Source: Crossiella sp. S99.2 (GTDB lineage Bacteria > Actinomycetota > Actinomycetes > Mycobacteriales > Pseudonocardiaceae). From it: a DNA stretch of 64,000 nucleotides. The notes under the pieces are model-generated. The model had not been told where the DNA came from. It was given only the letters and a program-made list of their open reading frames with translations, and did no database searches. Positions within the stretch are counted from its first letter, which is position 1; each line of letters opens with the position of its first letter. The DNA is taken from the NCBI RefSeq assembly GCF_023094165.1, contig NZ_JALMDK010000003.1:372001-436000 (forward strand), written 5' to 3'. Made by a program: the position numbers and the translations under genes. This document shows, in pieces, positions 48,710-57,122 of this stretch.

Positions 48710-49468
48710 TCAGCCCGCGCGTCGGATCGGTATCCAGGTGGACACGGCCTCATTACGCAGGAACTCGCCGACGATCTCCCGGCACAGCAGGGGTTTCTCC
48801 GCCAGCAACGCGTGCGAGGCGCCGGGCACCACGGCCAGTTCGGCGGTGGGGATGCCGCGGTAGAGGGCGAGGGTGTGTTCCAGGCTGATGATGTCGTCAT
48901 CGGCGGCCAGCACCAGGGTGCGCGCGCTGATCCCGGCCAGGTCCGCGGTGCTGAGCAGGGTTTCGTCCCGGGCGGACTCGGCGAGCTTGCCCACCACGAC
49001 GTGCAGGTGCTCCGGTGGGTGCGGGGCCACCTCAGCGTAGGCGCGGGTGATCACCTCGGGGATCTCGCCGCCCGGTTCGGGCTGGAACAGCCAGCCCGTG
49101 TGGTCGTGCACCCCGCTGACCAGCACCAGTTTGCGGACCAGGTCCGGCCGCCGGTGGGCCAGCAGCAACGCGACCACCGCGCCGTCGCTGTACCCGGCCA
49201 GATGCACCGGGGCGCCGATGACGGTGTCGATGAAGGCGATCATGTCCTCGGCCATGAGGTCGTGACTGATCGGCCCGTCGACGTCGGGGGTGTGGCCGTG
49301 GCCGCGACGTTCGGGCAGGTAGACCTGGAAGTGCTCGGCCAGGCCGTCCAGGTTGCCCGCGAAGCAGCGGGCGTCGGTCATGCCGCCGTGCAGCAGCACC
49401 AGCGCTTCGCCGTCGCCGCGGACGTCGTACCAGGTGGGGACGCCGTTGACGGTCACCGTGTTCGGCAT
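48710..49468 (-). CDS. Alpha/beta hydrolase
   Basis: A 252-residue alpha/beta-hydrolase: oxyanion region LVLLHGGMTDAR, PERRGHGHTPD, nucleophile elbow AGYSDGAVVA (S in G-Y-S-D-G), an acid in the LAADDDII segment and the histidine in VPGASHALLAEKP. Relatives hydrolyse esters or lactones or act as haloperoxidase-like enzymes. It lies 12 bp downstream of the effector-binding-domain gene and 25 bp upstream of the ABC ATPase, so it may be in one operon with both. Confidence 0.85.
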   Translation of the reverse strand: MPNTVTVNGVPTWYDVRGDGEALVLLHGGMTDARCFAGNLDGLAEHFQVYLPERRGHGHTPDVDGPISHDLMAEDMIAFIDTVIGAPVHLAGYSDGAVVALLLAHRRPDLVRKLVLVSGVHDHTGWLFQPEPGGEIPEVITRAYAEVAPHPPEHLHVVVGKLAESARDETLLSTADLAGISARTLVLAADDDIISLEHTLALYRGIPTAELAVVPGASHALLAEKPLLCREIVGEFLRNEAVSTWIPIRRAG

Positions 49469-49480
49469 GCTCGGGCGCCT

Positions 49481-49972
49481 TCAGTCCGCGAGCCGGTAGG
49501 CCAGCTCGGTGTCCCAGTTGTTCATGTCCGGCTCGACCTGCGGGTTGGTCAGGTAGCTCTCCATCCGGCAGCCCCAGTGCTCACCCAGTGCGGAGGTGGT
49601 CATGTCCCAGGGCAGGCCCTGGGCCTCGGCCCAGCTGAACATGCCGGTGATCGTCTCGATCAGCCCGTCCAGATGGCCGTGGTGGGTGAGGGTGACGTAG
49701 CGCCCGGCGGGCAGCTCGCCCGGCTTGATCTCGCCCTCGCCGGGCTGCGGTTCGGCCACCGGCACCCCGGCCTCCACCACCAGCTCAGCGTCCATGTCGA
49801 TCACGTGGTACCGGAGGAACGGGGCGCCGGCGATCTCCTGTCCACGGCTCAGGATCAGGCCGACGATCTCGCCGATCCGGTCGGCGACGAGGTGGAAGGT
49901 GGTCATGGTGACGGTGGCGGTCACGCCCAGGTAGGGCTGGGCGGCGCGGGTCTGGATCTGCGGCTCGGTCAT
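49481..49972 (-). CDS. GyrI-like / effector-binding domain protein
   Basis: A 163-residue protein with the GyrI-like small-molecule-binding fold: VADRIGEIVGLILSRGQE, GAPFLRYHVI (the typical G-x-P-x-x-x-Y sequence), AELVVEAGVPVAEP, and LPAGRYVTLTHHGHLDGL. It lacks any DNA-binding domain, so it is a stand-alone effector domain, like those that bind drugs or inhibit gyrase. ATG 49972 has AAGGGA about 7 nt upstream. It is close to the hydrolase and exporter genes. Confidence 0.8.
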   Translation of the reverse strand: MTEPQIQTRAAQPYLGVTATVTMTTFHLVADRIGEIVGLILSRGQEIAGAPFLRYHVIDMDAELVVEAGVPVAEPQPGEGEIKPGELPAGRYVTLTHHGHLDGLIETITGMFSWAEAQGLPWDMTTSALGEHWGCRMESYLTNPQVEPDMNNWDTELAYRLAD

Positions 49973-50050
49973 CGGAGGTCCCTTCCGGGTTCGGGTGTCG
50001 CTCACCCGACGAACGAGCCTGCCGCAGATCGACACCCCGTGCCGGGCAAC

Positions 50051-50932
50051 TCAGCCCAGTGTGTCGGCCAGTATCGCGGCAGCCTTGGCGACCAGGGGAC
50101 TGTCCGGCTTGGCCGCTTGCTCCGGTTTGGTGCTGTAGACCGCGAGCAGGATCGGCGTGCCTGCCGGGGTCCAGGCGATGCCGACGTCGTTGTTGGTGCC
50201 GTAGGATCCGGTGCCGGTCTTGTCTGCCAGCTTCCAGTCCGTGGGCAGTCCGGCGCGGAAGCGGTCGCCGCTGGTGGTGTTGGCCAGCATCCAGTCGGTG
50301 ACCCGCTGCCGGTCGGGCGGGGTGAGGGCGTCGCCGAGCAGCAGGCGGCGGTAGGTGGTGGCGATGGCGCGTGGGCTGGTGGTGTCGGTGATCCGCCAGG
50401 GTTCGGCGGAGTTCAGCTCGGTCTCCCACCGGTCAAGCCGGGTGCGGTGATCGCCAATGGAGCGGCAGAACTTCGTGATGCCGGTGGGGCCGCCGATCTC
50501 GCGGAGCAGGAAGTTGGCCGCGGAGTTGTCGCTGTAGCAGATGCTGGCCGCGCTGAGTTCGGCGATGGTCATGCCGTTGGCCAGGTGTTCGGGGGTGCCG
50601 GTGATCGGCGAGTAGGTGACCAGCTCGGCCTGGGTGTAGTGGATCCGCTTGGCTAGCACCTCGCCGTGCTGGTCCAGGTCGCGCAGGATCGCGGCCGAGA
50701 CCAGGGGCTTCCAGCTGGAGCAGAGCGGGAACAGCTCGTCGGCCCGGTAGGCCACGGTCCGGCCGGTGCCGAGGTTGCGGCCGTAGACGCCCAGCCGGGC
50801 GCCGTGTGCCCGTTCCAGCTCGCGCAGCCGGCCGGTCACGCCCGGGGTCGCGGCGGACGCGATCCCGCCGGGGATGGCGGCGGCCAGGGCCGCGCCGGTG
50901 GCCAGTCCGAGAAACGATCGCCGGGTCCGCAT
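50051..50932 (-). CDS. Class A beta-lactamase
   Basis: A 293-residue class A beta-lactamase. A Tat-like signal covers residues 1-31 (MRTRRSFLGLATG, ending IASA). Active-site motifs: S-x-x-K in CSSWKPL (S70 and K73), SDN in CYSDNSA, the omega-loop E166 in RWETELN, and K-T-G in DKTGTGSYGT. All residues for hydrolysis of beta-lactams are present. It should be exported and act outside the membrane. AAGGAAG precedes ATG 50932. No BlaR/BlaI-type regulator is nearby. Confidence 0.94.
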   Translation of the reverse strand: MRTRRSFLGLATGAALAAAIPGGIASAATPGVTGRLRELERAHGARLGVYGRNLGTGRTVAYRADELFPLCSSWKPLVSAAILRDLDQHGEVLAKRIHYTQAELVTYSPITGTPEHLANGMTIAELSAASICYSDNSAANFLLREIGGPTGITKFCRSIGDHRTRLDRWETELNSAEPWRITDTTSPRAIATTYRRLLLGDALTPPDRQRVTDWMLANTTSGDRFRAGLPTDWKLADKTGTGSYGTNNDVGIAWTPAGTPILLAVYSTKPEQAAKPDSPLVAKAAAILADTLG

Positions 50933-50982
50933 CCGCACTTCCTTAACCTTGTGGATCACTGTCGCCGCCATTGAACACGTCC

Positions 50983-52116
50983 TCAGCGCAGTGCGGTGAT
51001 CCATTCCAGGGCGATGTCCGGACCCGGCAACGCGGCGATCTCCCGGGCGAACTCCTGGGTACGGCGCGCATACCCAGGATCGGTGAGCAGTGCGGCGGCA
51101 TTGGCACGCACCTGGTCTGGAGTAGCGGTGGTGGGGTCGAGCACCCTGGCGAAGCCGAGTGCGGCGCACCGCTGGGCGTTGTACGGCTGGTCGGCGCCCA
51201 TGGGCAGCAGCAGCGCGGGCAGGCCGTGCGCGAGGGTGCCGGTGACCGCGCCGGATCCCCCCTGGGAAACCACGAGGGCGCAGTGCGGCAGGATCTCGGC
51301 CTGCGGGCGGTAGCGCTCGACGCGCACGTGCGCGGGCTGTGGTCCGAGGTCGGCCGGGTCGAGCTGACGGCCCACGGTGACCAGCACCGCGGCGTCCAGT
51401 TCACGCAGTCCGGCCAGCACCCGGGTGAACAGGTCGCCGGACTCGCGGTTGAAGATCGTGCCCAGGGTGAAGTAGACGGCCGGCCGGCCGGGGATGATCC
51501 AGTCCGGGACCTCGGTCGGCTGCCGTGGGATGAGCGGGCGGAAGGCGCGGGCGGTGGCGGGCAGCGGGTCGGCCGGATCGCGGAAGGACAGCGGCAACCC
51601 GGACAGGACCAGGCGGCGCACCATGCTCAGCCCTGGGTCTGGCGGCAGACCCTGAGCGGCTCGCCACTCGTGCAAGGGACCGCCGACGACCTCGTCGGTG
51701 GCGAAACCGCCCGCGGGCATGCAGGTCATCGTGGCGCAGGGCAGCCCGAGCTGGTCGGCCGCGATGGCCGCCGCGTAGTCGGTTTCGTCCCGGACCAGGA
51801 CCTCCGGCTGCCACTCCGCGAGTAGCGCCAGCAGGCCGGGCAGGCGTTCGCCGGTGGCCCGCCGGGCGAAGCCCTCCCGCAGATCCCGGCGTTCGCGTTC
51901 CGGGTCCAGGGGCGCCAGCGCGGTGATCGTGGCGGCGTTGTCCGGTCCGCCGGAGCCGACCGCGAAGGCGGTGAACCCGGCCGCGGTGACCGCCGCGCGC
52001 AGCCCGGGACCGCTGGCGAAAGCGACGGTGTGCCCGGCCGCGAGTGCCGCAGTCGCCAGCGGGATCAACGGTTCGAAGTGGCCGTTGCCGCCGGCGAAGG
52101 TGAACAGGATGCGCAC
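50983..52116 (-). CDS. GT1 family glycosyltransferase
   Basis: A 377-residue GT-B enzyme. The N-terminus MRILFTFAGGNGHFEPLIPL is typical, and the C-terminal nucleotide-sugar site is CALVVSQGGSGAVTGTLAHG followed by PALLLPMGADQPYNAQR. It matches UGT/MGT-type enzymes that glucosylate natural products or macrolides. Acceptor unknown. It lies 50 bp upstream of the beta-lactamase and may add to a resistance or tailoring role. Confidence 0.88.
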   Translation of the reverse strand: MRILFTFAGGNGHFEPLIPLATAALAAGHTVAFASGPGLRAAVTAAGFTAFAVGSGGPDNAATITALAPLDPERERRDLREGFARRATGERLPGLLALLAEWQPEVLVRDETDYAAAIAADQLGLPCATMTCMPAGGFATDEVVGGPLHEWRAAQGLPPDPGLSMVRRLVLSGLPLSFRDPADPLPATARAFRPLIPRQPTEVPDWIIPGRPAVYFTLGTIFNRESGDLFTRVLAGLRELDAAVLVTVGRQLDPADLGPQPAHVRVERYRPQAEILPHCALVVSQGGSGAVTGTLAHGLPALLLPMGADQPYNAQRCAALGFARVLDPTTATPDQVRANAAALLTDPGYARRTQEFAREIAALPGPDIALEWITALR

Positions 52117-52135
52117 GACGGACCAGCCTGCCGCC

Positions 52136-53257
52136 TCAGCTCGGCGGCCGCCATGGTTCGCCGCAGAACTCCCAGTTGATCACGTTCACCATGTGCAGGA
52201 CCTGCTTGCCGTCCTTCGGGCTGAACAGCGAGCTGGACAGGATCACCTGCCTGCGCGCGTCGGCGGTGGCGAAGGCCATGGTCGAGTAGCCGGGGATCGC
52301 GCCGGTGTGGCCCCACAACCGGACGCCGCAGGTCGTGCTCATCTCCTCGATGCCCAGGCCGTAGCGCGGCCACACCGGATTCGTGGTGGCCACCGCGTCG
52401 GTGCGCATCCGCTCGGCCAGCCCGGGTGGCAGCAGGACGCCGCTGTGCAGGGCGGTGTGGAAGCGCTGGAGGTCGCCCGCGGTGGAGACCACGCCGTAGG
52501 CGGCCCAGGCGAAGGACGGGTCCAGCTCGGTCAGCTCGACCCGAGGGCCAGGGTCGATCCGGTAGTGGCCGGAGGCATGCGGACCCCACAGGCGCGGGTG
52601 CCGGGGCAGTTCGCTGGCGTGCATGCCGGCGGGCCGGAACACCCGCTGCCGCAACTGGTTGTCCAGGGTGTCGCCGGTGGCCCGTTCGATGATCATGCCG
52701 AGCAGGATGTAGTTGGTGTTGCTGTATTTCCAGGCGCCGGGCGGGCCATGGCCCAGGGCGTTGGCGGCGCGCACCAGAGCCGCCGGCGAGTGGTGGCGCT
52801 GGGTGTAGACCGCCGGGTCGGCGAACTCGGGCGCGGCCGTGTAGTCGGTCAGGCCGCTGGTGTTGTGCAGCAGCTGCTCGATCCGGATGCCGTCGCCGCC
52901 GGGGACCACGCCGGGCAACCGGTGGCCCAGGGTGTCGGTCAGCGCGAGTCGGCCCTCGTGCACGAGTCCCAGCAGCACGGTGGCGACCAGCGGTTTGGTC
53001 AGGCTGGCGATCCGGAACCGCCCGTCGGCGGGCAGTGGCGCGCCGGTGTCCAGGTCGGCCACCCCCGCCTTCGCCCGGTGCACCCGGTCGCCGTCGCGCA
53101 CGGTGAGCACCACGCCGGGCACCCCAGCGGCGACCATGCCGTCCAGTTCCCGCTGGAGTTCCGGGCGGACCCCGGCCACCGCGGTGCCGGGCAGGGCCAC
53201 GGTGAGGCTGACGAAGGTGAGCAGCAGTGCTGCGAGCCGGCGGGGAGTTGATCTCAC
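52136..53257 (-). CDS. Secreted serine hydrolase, beta-lactamase/PBP family
   Basis: A 373-residue secreted serine hydrolase (beta-lactamase class C/DD-peptidase fold). Signal peptide residues 1-28. Catalytic motifs: IASLTKPL (S-x-x-K), YSNTNY (Y-x-N) and GHTGAIPG (H-T-G). It may be a D,D-peptidase, esterase or beta-lactamase-like enzyme. It is one of two such genes in this part of the window (the other at 55.4 kb, on the plus strand) in addition to the class A enzyme. Confidence 0.9.
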   Translation of the reverse strand: MRSTPRRLAALLLTFVSLTVALPGTAVAGVRPELQRELDGMVAAGVPGVVLTVRDGDRVHRAKAGVADLDTGAPLPADGRFRIASLTKPLVATVLLGLVHEGRLALTDTLGHRLPGVVPGGDGIRIEQLLHNTSGLTDYTAAPEFADPAVYTQRHHSPAALVRAANALGHGPPGAWKYSNTNYILLGMIIERATGDTLDNQLRQRVFRPAGMHASELPRHPRLWGPHASGHYRIDPGPRVELTELDPSFAWAAYGVVSTAGDLQRFHTALHSGVLLPPGLAERMRTDAVATTNPVWPRYGLGIEEMSTTCGVRLWGHTGAIPGYSTMAFATADARRQVILSSSLFSPKDGKQVLHMVNVINWEFCGEPWRPPS

Positions 53258-53297
53258 GGGCCGACGCTACCGAGGTGTTGCTGAGAGCCCTCACAGC

Positions 53298-53795
53298 TCA
53301 GAACACGCTGTCGCCCAAGGAGACCAGCAGCGTGCGCAGGATGGCGGCGAGTTCGGCGCGCTGCGCCGGGGTGAGCGCGGCGAGCAGGTACTCCTCAGTG
53401 GCGAGGTGGTCAGGCAGCGCCTGGTCGATGAGCTGTTTGCCCTCGGCGGTGAGCTGGACGTGCACCACCCGCCCGTCGGTGGGGCTGGGTTCGCGGGTGA
53501 TCAGGCCGCGGGCCTGCAGGCGGTCCAGGCGCTGGGTGATCGCGCCGGAGGTGACCATCGAGGAGCGCATGAGTTCGGCCGGGGTGAGCCGGTGCGGCGG
53601 GTTGTTGCGGCGCAGGGTGGCCAGCACGTCGAAGGAGGGCCGGTCCAGGCCGTGGGCGGCGAAGGTCTTGTCCATCGAAGCGCCGGTGAGCCGGTTGGCC
53701 CTGGCGAGTCTGCCGAGCACGGCCATGGGTGAGACATCGAGGTCAGGACGCTGGGCGGCCCACTGGGCGAGCACGCGGTCGACGTGATCTGTCAC
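53298..53795 (-). CDS. MarR family transcriptional regulator
   Basis: A 165-residue MarR regulator with the winged helix-turn-helix LTPAELMRSSMVTSGAITQRLDRL and the wing REPSPTDGRVVHVQLT. It is divergent from the EamA transporter. A dyad CTTAG-N2-CTAAG and a half-site lie in the 42-bp gap, partly over the transporter start. It probably represses the transporter and itself, relieved by a small molecule. Confidence 0.9.
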   Translation of the reverse strand: MTDHVDRVLAQWAAQRPDLDVSPMAVLGRLARANRLTGASMDKTFAAHGLDRPSFDVLATLRRNNPPHRLTPAELMRSSMVTSGAITQRLDRLQARGLITREPSPTDGRVVHVQLTAEGKQLIDQALPDHLATEEYLLAALTPAQRAELAAILRTLLVSLGDSVF

Positions 53796-53833
53796 AAGTC
53801 CATTCTAGATGTCTTAGCGATGAGATACATTGT

Positions 53834-53845
53834 CTTAGTGCTAAG
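53834..53845. promoter_or_regulatory. MarR-type operator over transporter start
   Basis: CTTAG-TG-CTAAG forms a 12-bp dyad that includes the GTG start of the EamA gene, and a second CTTAG half-site lies 21 bp upstream (53813-53817). TACATT (53826-53831) 6 nt before the GTG may be the -10. Confidence 0.55.
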
Positions 53846-54707
53846 CAATCGCCTGGGGGTCGTGCTGGCCACCGCACTCGCCCCCGCAGTCTGGGGATCC
53901 ACCTACCTCGTCACCACCGAACTGCTCCCGCCCGACCGGCCACTGCTGGCCTCGGTGCTCCGCGCGCTGCCAGCGGGTTTACTGCTCATCCTGATCACCC
54001 GGCGATTACCGCGCGGTCAGTGGTGGTGGCGGGCGGCGGTGCTGGGCGCACTCAACATCGGCGTGTTCAACGCGATGCTGTTCATCGCCGCCTACCGGCT
54101 GCCCGGGGGTGTCGCGGCCACCCTGGGCGCGATCCAGCCGCTGCTGGTGGCCGGTTTCGCCGCCGGACTGCTCGGCCAGAAGCTCACCACCCGCACCCTG
54201 GTCGCCGGGCTGGCCGGGTTCGCCGGGGTCAGCCTGCTGGTACTGCGCGCCGACGCCGAGCTGGACGGCGTCGGCATCGCGGCCGCACTGGCCGGCGCGG
54301 TGGTGATGGCCCTGGGCGTGGTGCTGAGCAAACGCTGGCGGGCCGACGCCCCGATGCTCGCGGTCACCGGCTGGCAACTCGCCGCAGGCGGACTGCTGCT
54401 GGTCCCGGTCACCCTGCTCGTGGAAGGCCCGCCGCCGGCGGTGCTGACCGGGCCCAACCTGCTCGGCTACGCCTACCTGGCCATCATCGGTTCGGCCATC
54501 GCCTACGCGCTGTGGTTCCGCGGCATCCACGCCCTCTCCCCCACCGAGGTCACCTTCCTCGGCCTGCTCAGCCCACTGGTCGCCACCCTGCTCGGCTGGC
54601 TCGTGCTCGGCCAGCAGCTCACCCCGGTCCAGGGCCTCGGCGGTCTCGTCGTACTGGCCGCGGTGGTCACCGCCCAACTCCCCTCCCGCACTCTCGTCAG
54701 GAGCTGA
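53838..54707 (+). CDS. EamA/DMT family transporter
   Basis: About 289 residues, ten predicted helices in two EamA halves: ALAPAVWGSTYLVTTELLPP at the start, SVLRALPAGLLLILITRRLP, and in the second half GWQLAAGGLLLVPVTLL with ATLLGWLVLGQQLT. It is a metabolite/drug exporter of the RhaT/YdcZ class. Start GTG 53838 is preferred (TACATT 6 nt upstream, no RBS); ATG 53820 is an alternative. Divergent MarR gene controls it. It is followed 6 bp later by the NAD(P)-binding gene. Confidence 0.87.
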   Translation: MLSNRLGVVLATALAPAVWGSTYLVTTELLPPDRPLLASVLRALPAGLLLILITRRLPRGQWWWRAAVLGALNIGVFNAMLFIAAYRLPGGVAATLGAIQPLLVAGFAAGLLGQKLTTRTLVAGLAGFAGVSLLVLRADAELDGVGIAAALAGAVVMALGVVLSKRWRADAPMLAVTGWQLAAGGLLLVPVTLLVEGPPPAVLTGPNLLGYAYLAIIGSAIAYALWFRGIHALSPTEVTFLGLLSPLVATLLGWLVLGQQLTPVQGLGGLVVLAAVVTAQLPSRTLVRS

Positions 54708-54713
54708 TTTCCC

Positions 54714-55343
54714 TTGCGCATCACCGTTTTCGGCGCCACCGGAGCCACCGGCAGCCGCGTGGTCACCGAGGCCCTTGCCCGCGGCCACCAGGTCACCGCC
54801 GTGGCCCGCTCGGCAGCCCGCTTCCCGGACCTGCACCCCGAGGCCACCCACCGCGCCGCCGATGCCACCGACCCGGCCGCCATCGCCGCCCTGTCCGCCG
54901 ACCAGGACTTGGTGATCACCGCGACCCGCCCACGACCGGGCCGGGAACCGGAACTGGTCCAGGTCACCGAAGCCCTGTTCACCGGCCTGCGCGACCGTGG
55001 CGTCCGGCTGCTGCTGGTCGGCGGCTCGGCCAGCCTGCGGGTGGCCACCGGCGAACTGCTGGTGGACACCGCCGACTTCCCCGCGCACTTGCGGCCGATC
55101 GCGCTGGCCTGCAAGGACCAGCTGGCCGTGGCCGAGGCGAGCACCGGGGTGGACTGGACCTACCTGAGCCCGCCCATGCTGCTGGAACCCGGGGTGCGCA
55201 CCGGCCGCTACCGGGTCGGCAAGGACGACCTGCTGATCGACGAGCAGGGCGATTCCGCGATCTCCATGGAGGACTTCGCGGTGGCACTGCTGGACGAGGC
55301 CGAGCAGCCCCGGCATCGCGGCCGGTTCACCGTGGCCTACTGA
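54714..55343 (+). CDS. NAD(P)-binding SDR-like (NmrA) protein
   Basis: A 209-residue atypical SDR. MRITVFGATGATGSRVVTEAL contains the G-A-x-G-x-x-G motif; DLVITATRP and DWTYLSPPMLL match NmrA/epimerase-like proteins. TTG 54714 is the start with AGGAG 10 nt upstream, 6 bp after the EamA stop, so it is in the same operon. It may reduce or sense a substrate, or be a regulator-like redox sensor; the catalytic YxxxK is not obvious. Confidence 0.82.
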   Translation: MRITVFGATGATGSRVVTEALARGHQVTAVARSAARFPDLHPEATHRAADATDPAAIAALSADQDLVITATRPRPGREPELVQVTEALFTGLRDRGVRLLLVGGSASLRVATGELLVDTADFPAHLRPIALACKDQLAVAEASTGVDWTYLSPPMLLEPGVRTGRYRVGKDDLLIDEQGDSAISMEDFAVALLDEAEQPRHRGRFTVAY

Positions 55344-55350
55344 CCGCTGC

Positions 55351-55375
55351 GCTTGACCTTGACCCAAGGTCAAGC
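55351..55375. promoter_or_regulatory. Perfect 10-bp dyad before serine hydrolase
   Basis: GCTTGACCTT (55351-55360) and AAGGTCAAGC (55366-55375) with a 5-nt spacer lie 14 bp before the hydrolase start. TTGACC within it looks like a -35, as in MerR-type promoters; a terminator for the upstream operon is the alternative. Confidence 0.5.
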
Positions 55376-55389
55376 TGAACGCTGACCGC

Positions 55390-56577
55390 ATGACACCCAA
55401 CAACATCAACTCACGGACCTTCCGGCGAGTGGGGGCCACCGCGCTGGCCGTCACCCTGGTGGCCGGGGCGGCCGTCGGCAGCGCACTGCCGGCGGCCGCC
55501 CAGCCGAACCGCCCCGAGCTGCAGCAGGCCATCGAATCGCTGGTGGACAACGGTTTCGGCGGAGTGCAGCTGCGCGTGCACGATGAGCGCGGCGACTGGG
55601 TCGGCAGCGCCGGGGTGCGCAAGCTGGGCGAGACCGCGAAGCCGCCGACCAACGGGCGGTTCCGGATCGGCAGCAACGCCAAGGTCTTCACCGCCACCCT
55701 GGTGCTGCACCTGGTGGCCGAGGGCCGGATCGGCCTGGACGCCCCGGCGGTGGAGTACCTGCCGCAGTTCGCCCTGGACCGGCGGATCACCGTGCGGATG
55801 CTGCTGGCGCACACCAGCGGACTGTTCGACCACACCGGCGAGTACTACCCCGACGGCACGGTGGTGCCGGGAATCCCCTGGCAGGGCAAGGAATGGGTGG
55901 ACAAGCGCTTCCACACCTACCAGCCCGCGGAGCTGGTCCGGTTCGCCCTGTCCAAGCCGCCGCGGTTCGCGCCGGGCGCGGACTGGAACTACTCCAACAC
56001 CAACTACGTGGTGGCCAGGCTGCTGGTCGAGCAGGTCACCGGCCGCCCGTTCGCCGAGGAGCTGCAGCGGCGGATCCTGCGACCGCTCGGACTGCGGGAC
56101 ACCGTGTCGCCGGGCGCCTCGCCGGAGATCCCCGGGCCGCACGCGCACAGCTACTACCGGTACCAGGATGCCGGGCAGTGGAAGACGATCGACGTCACCC
56201 GGCAGAACCCGTCCTGGATCTCCAGCGCCGGTGACATGATCTCCACCACCAAGGACCTGCGCACCTTCTTCGCCGGACTGCTGGGCGGGAAACTGCTCCC
56301 GGCCCCACTGCTGGCCCAGATGCGGACTCCGCACCCCAAGAGCGGTTTCGGCCTCGGTCTGCGGGTGCTGGCGGCGGGCCCGACCTGCGGCGGCACCCTG
56401 CTGTACCACAACGGTGGCGTCAACGGCTCCGGCGCGCTGCTCTACAGCACACCCGACGGCAGCCGGACCCTGGAGGCATCGCTGACCGCGGGGGACGCCG
56501 CGATCAACCCGGCGGTGGAGTTCCAGAAGGCGCAGGAGAAGCTGGTCAACCTGGTCTTCTGCGACAAGATCAGCTGA
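55390..56577 (+). CDS. Secreted serine hydrolase, beta-lactamase/PBP family
   Basis: A 395-residue serine hydrolase. Signal peptide about residues 1-37. Catalytic motifs: GSNAKVF (S-x-x-K), YSNTNY (Y-x-N) and HNGGVNG in place of H-T-G. The substrate may be peptidoglycan or a secondary metabolite. It is preceded by a perfect dyad and ends 8 bp inside the convergent VOC gene. Confidence 0.9.
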   Translation: MTPNNINSRTFRRVGATALAVTLVAGAAVGSALPAAAQPNRPELQQAIESLVDNGFGGVQLRVHDERGDWVGSAGVRKLGETAKPPTNGRFRIGSNAKVFTATLVLHLVAEGRIGLDAPAVEYLPQFALDRRITVRMLLAHTSGLFDHTGEYYPDGTVVPGIPWQGKEWVDKRFHTYQPAELVRFALSKPPRFAPGADWNYSNTNYVVARLLVEQVTGRPFAEELQRRILRPLGLRDTVSPGASPEIPGPHAHSYYRYQDAGQWKTIDVTRQNPSWISSAGDMISTTKDLRTFFAGLLGGKLLPAPLLAQMRTPHPKSGFGLGLRVLAAGPTCGGTLLYHNGGVNGSGALLYSTPDGSRTLEASLTAGDAAINPAVEFQKAQEKLVNLVFCDKIS

Positions 56578-57007
56578 TCTGCTCGGCCAGGGCGACGATG
56601 ATGCCCGCGGGGCCGCGCAGGTAGCAGAGCCGGAACAGGTTCTCGAACCGCGTCACCTCGCCGATGAGTTCCGCGCCATGGGCCCGCAGGCGGGTGATGG
56701 TGTCCTCGATGTCGTCGACGGTGAACATGATGCGGCGCAGGCCCAGCGTGTTCGCCGGGGCGTCCGGTTCACCGGCGCGCACCCGCGGGGAGCGGAACTT
56801 CGTCAGTTCGAGTTTGCCTTGGCCGTCTGCCGTGCGCACCATCGCGACCTCGACCTGGACCCGCTCCAGTCCGACAACGCCGTCCAGCCAGCGGCCCTCG
56901 ACGGCTGCCTCGCCCTCCAGTTCCATGCCCAGTTCGACGAAGAACGCGATGGCGGCCTTGAGGTCCTCGACCACAACGCCGACGTGGTCCATCCGCTGAA
57001 TCGCCAT
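56570..57007 (-). CDS. VOC family protein
   Basis: A 145-residue glyoxalase/bleomycin-resistance-fold protein: RMDHVGVVVEDLKAAIAFF at the N-terminus, LELTKFRSP, then RIMFTVDDIEDT and YLRGPAGIIVALAEQ. His and Glu metal ligands are at the expected strands (H8, E in ELTKF, E near the end). Overlap with the convergent hydrolase is 8 bp. Function unknown. Confidence 0.85.
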   Translation of the reverse strand: MAIQRMDHVGVVVEDLKAAIAFFVELGMELEGEAAVEGRWLDGVVGLERVQVEVAMVRTADGQGKLELTKFRSPRVRAGEPDAPANTLGLRRIMFTVDDIEDTITRLRAHGAELIGEVTRFENLFRLCYLRGPAGIIVALAEQIS

Positions 57008-57122
57008 GGTGATTCGCCTCCTGCCTCGCGCGGCCGGTGCCGGCCGCTGATGTCCCTGGGACGAAGCCCACCGGCCATTCTCGACATCCGCGGCGGACCA
57101 AGTTTCGGCGACCTGCTCACGC

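Noticed and set aside
53729-55378. 549-residue plus-strand frame
   Set aside because: Shadow of EamA and NmrA-like genes in another frame; arginine/proline-rich.
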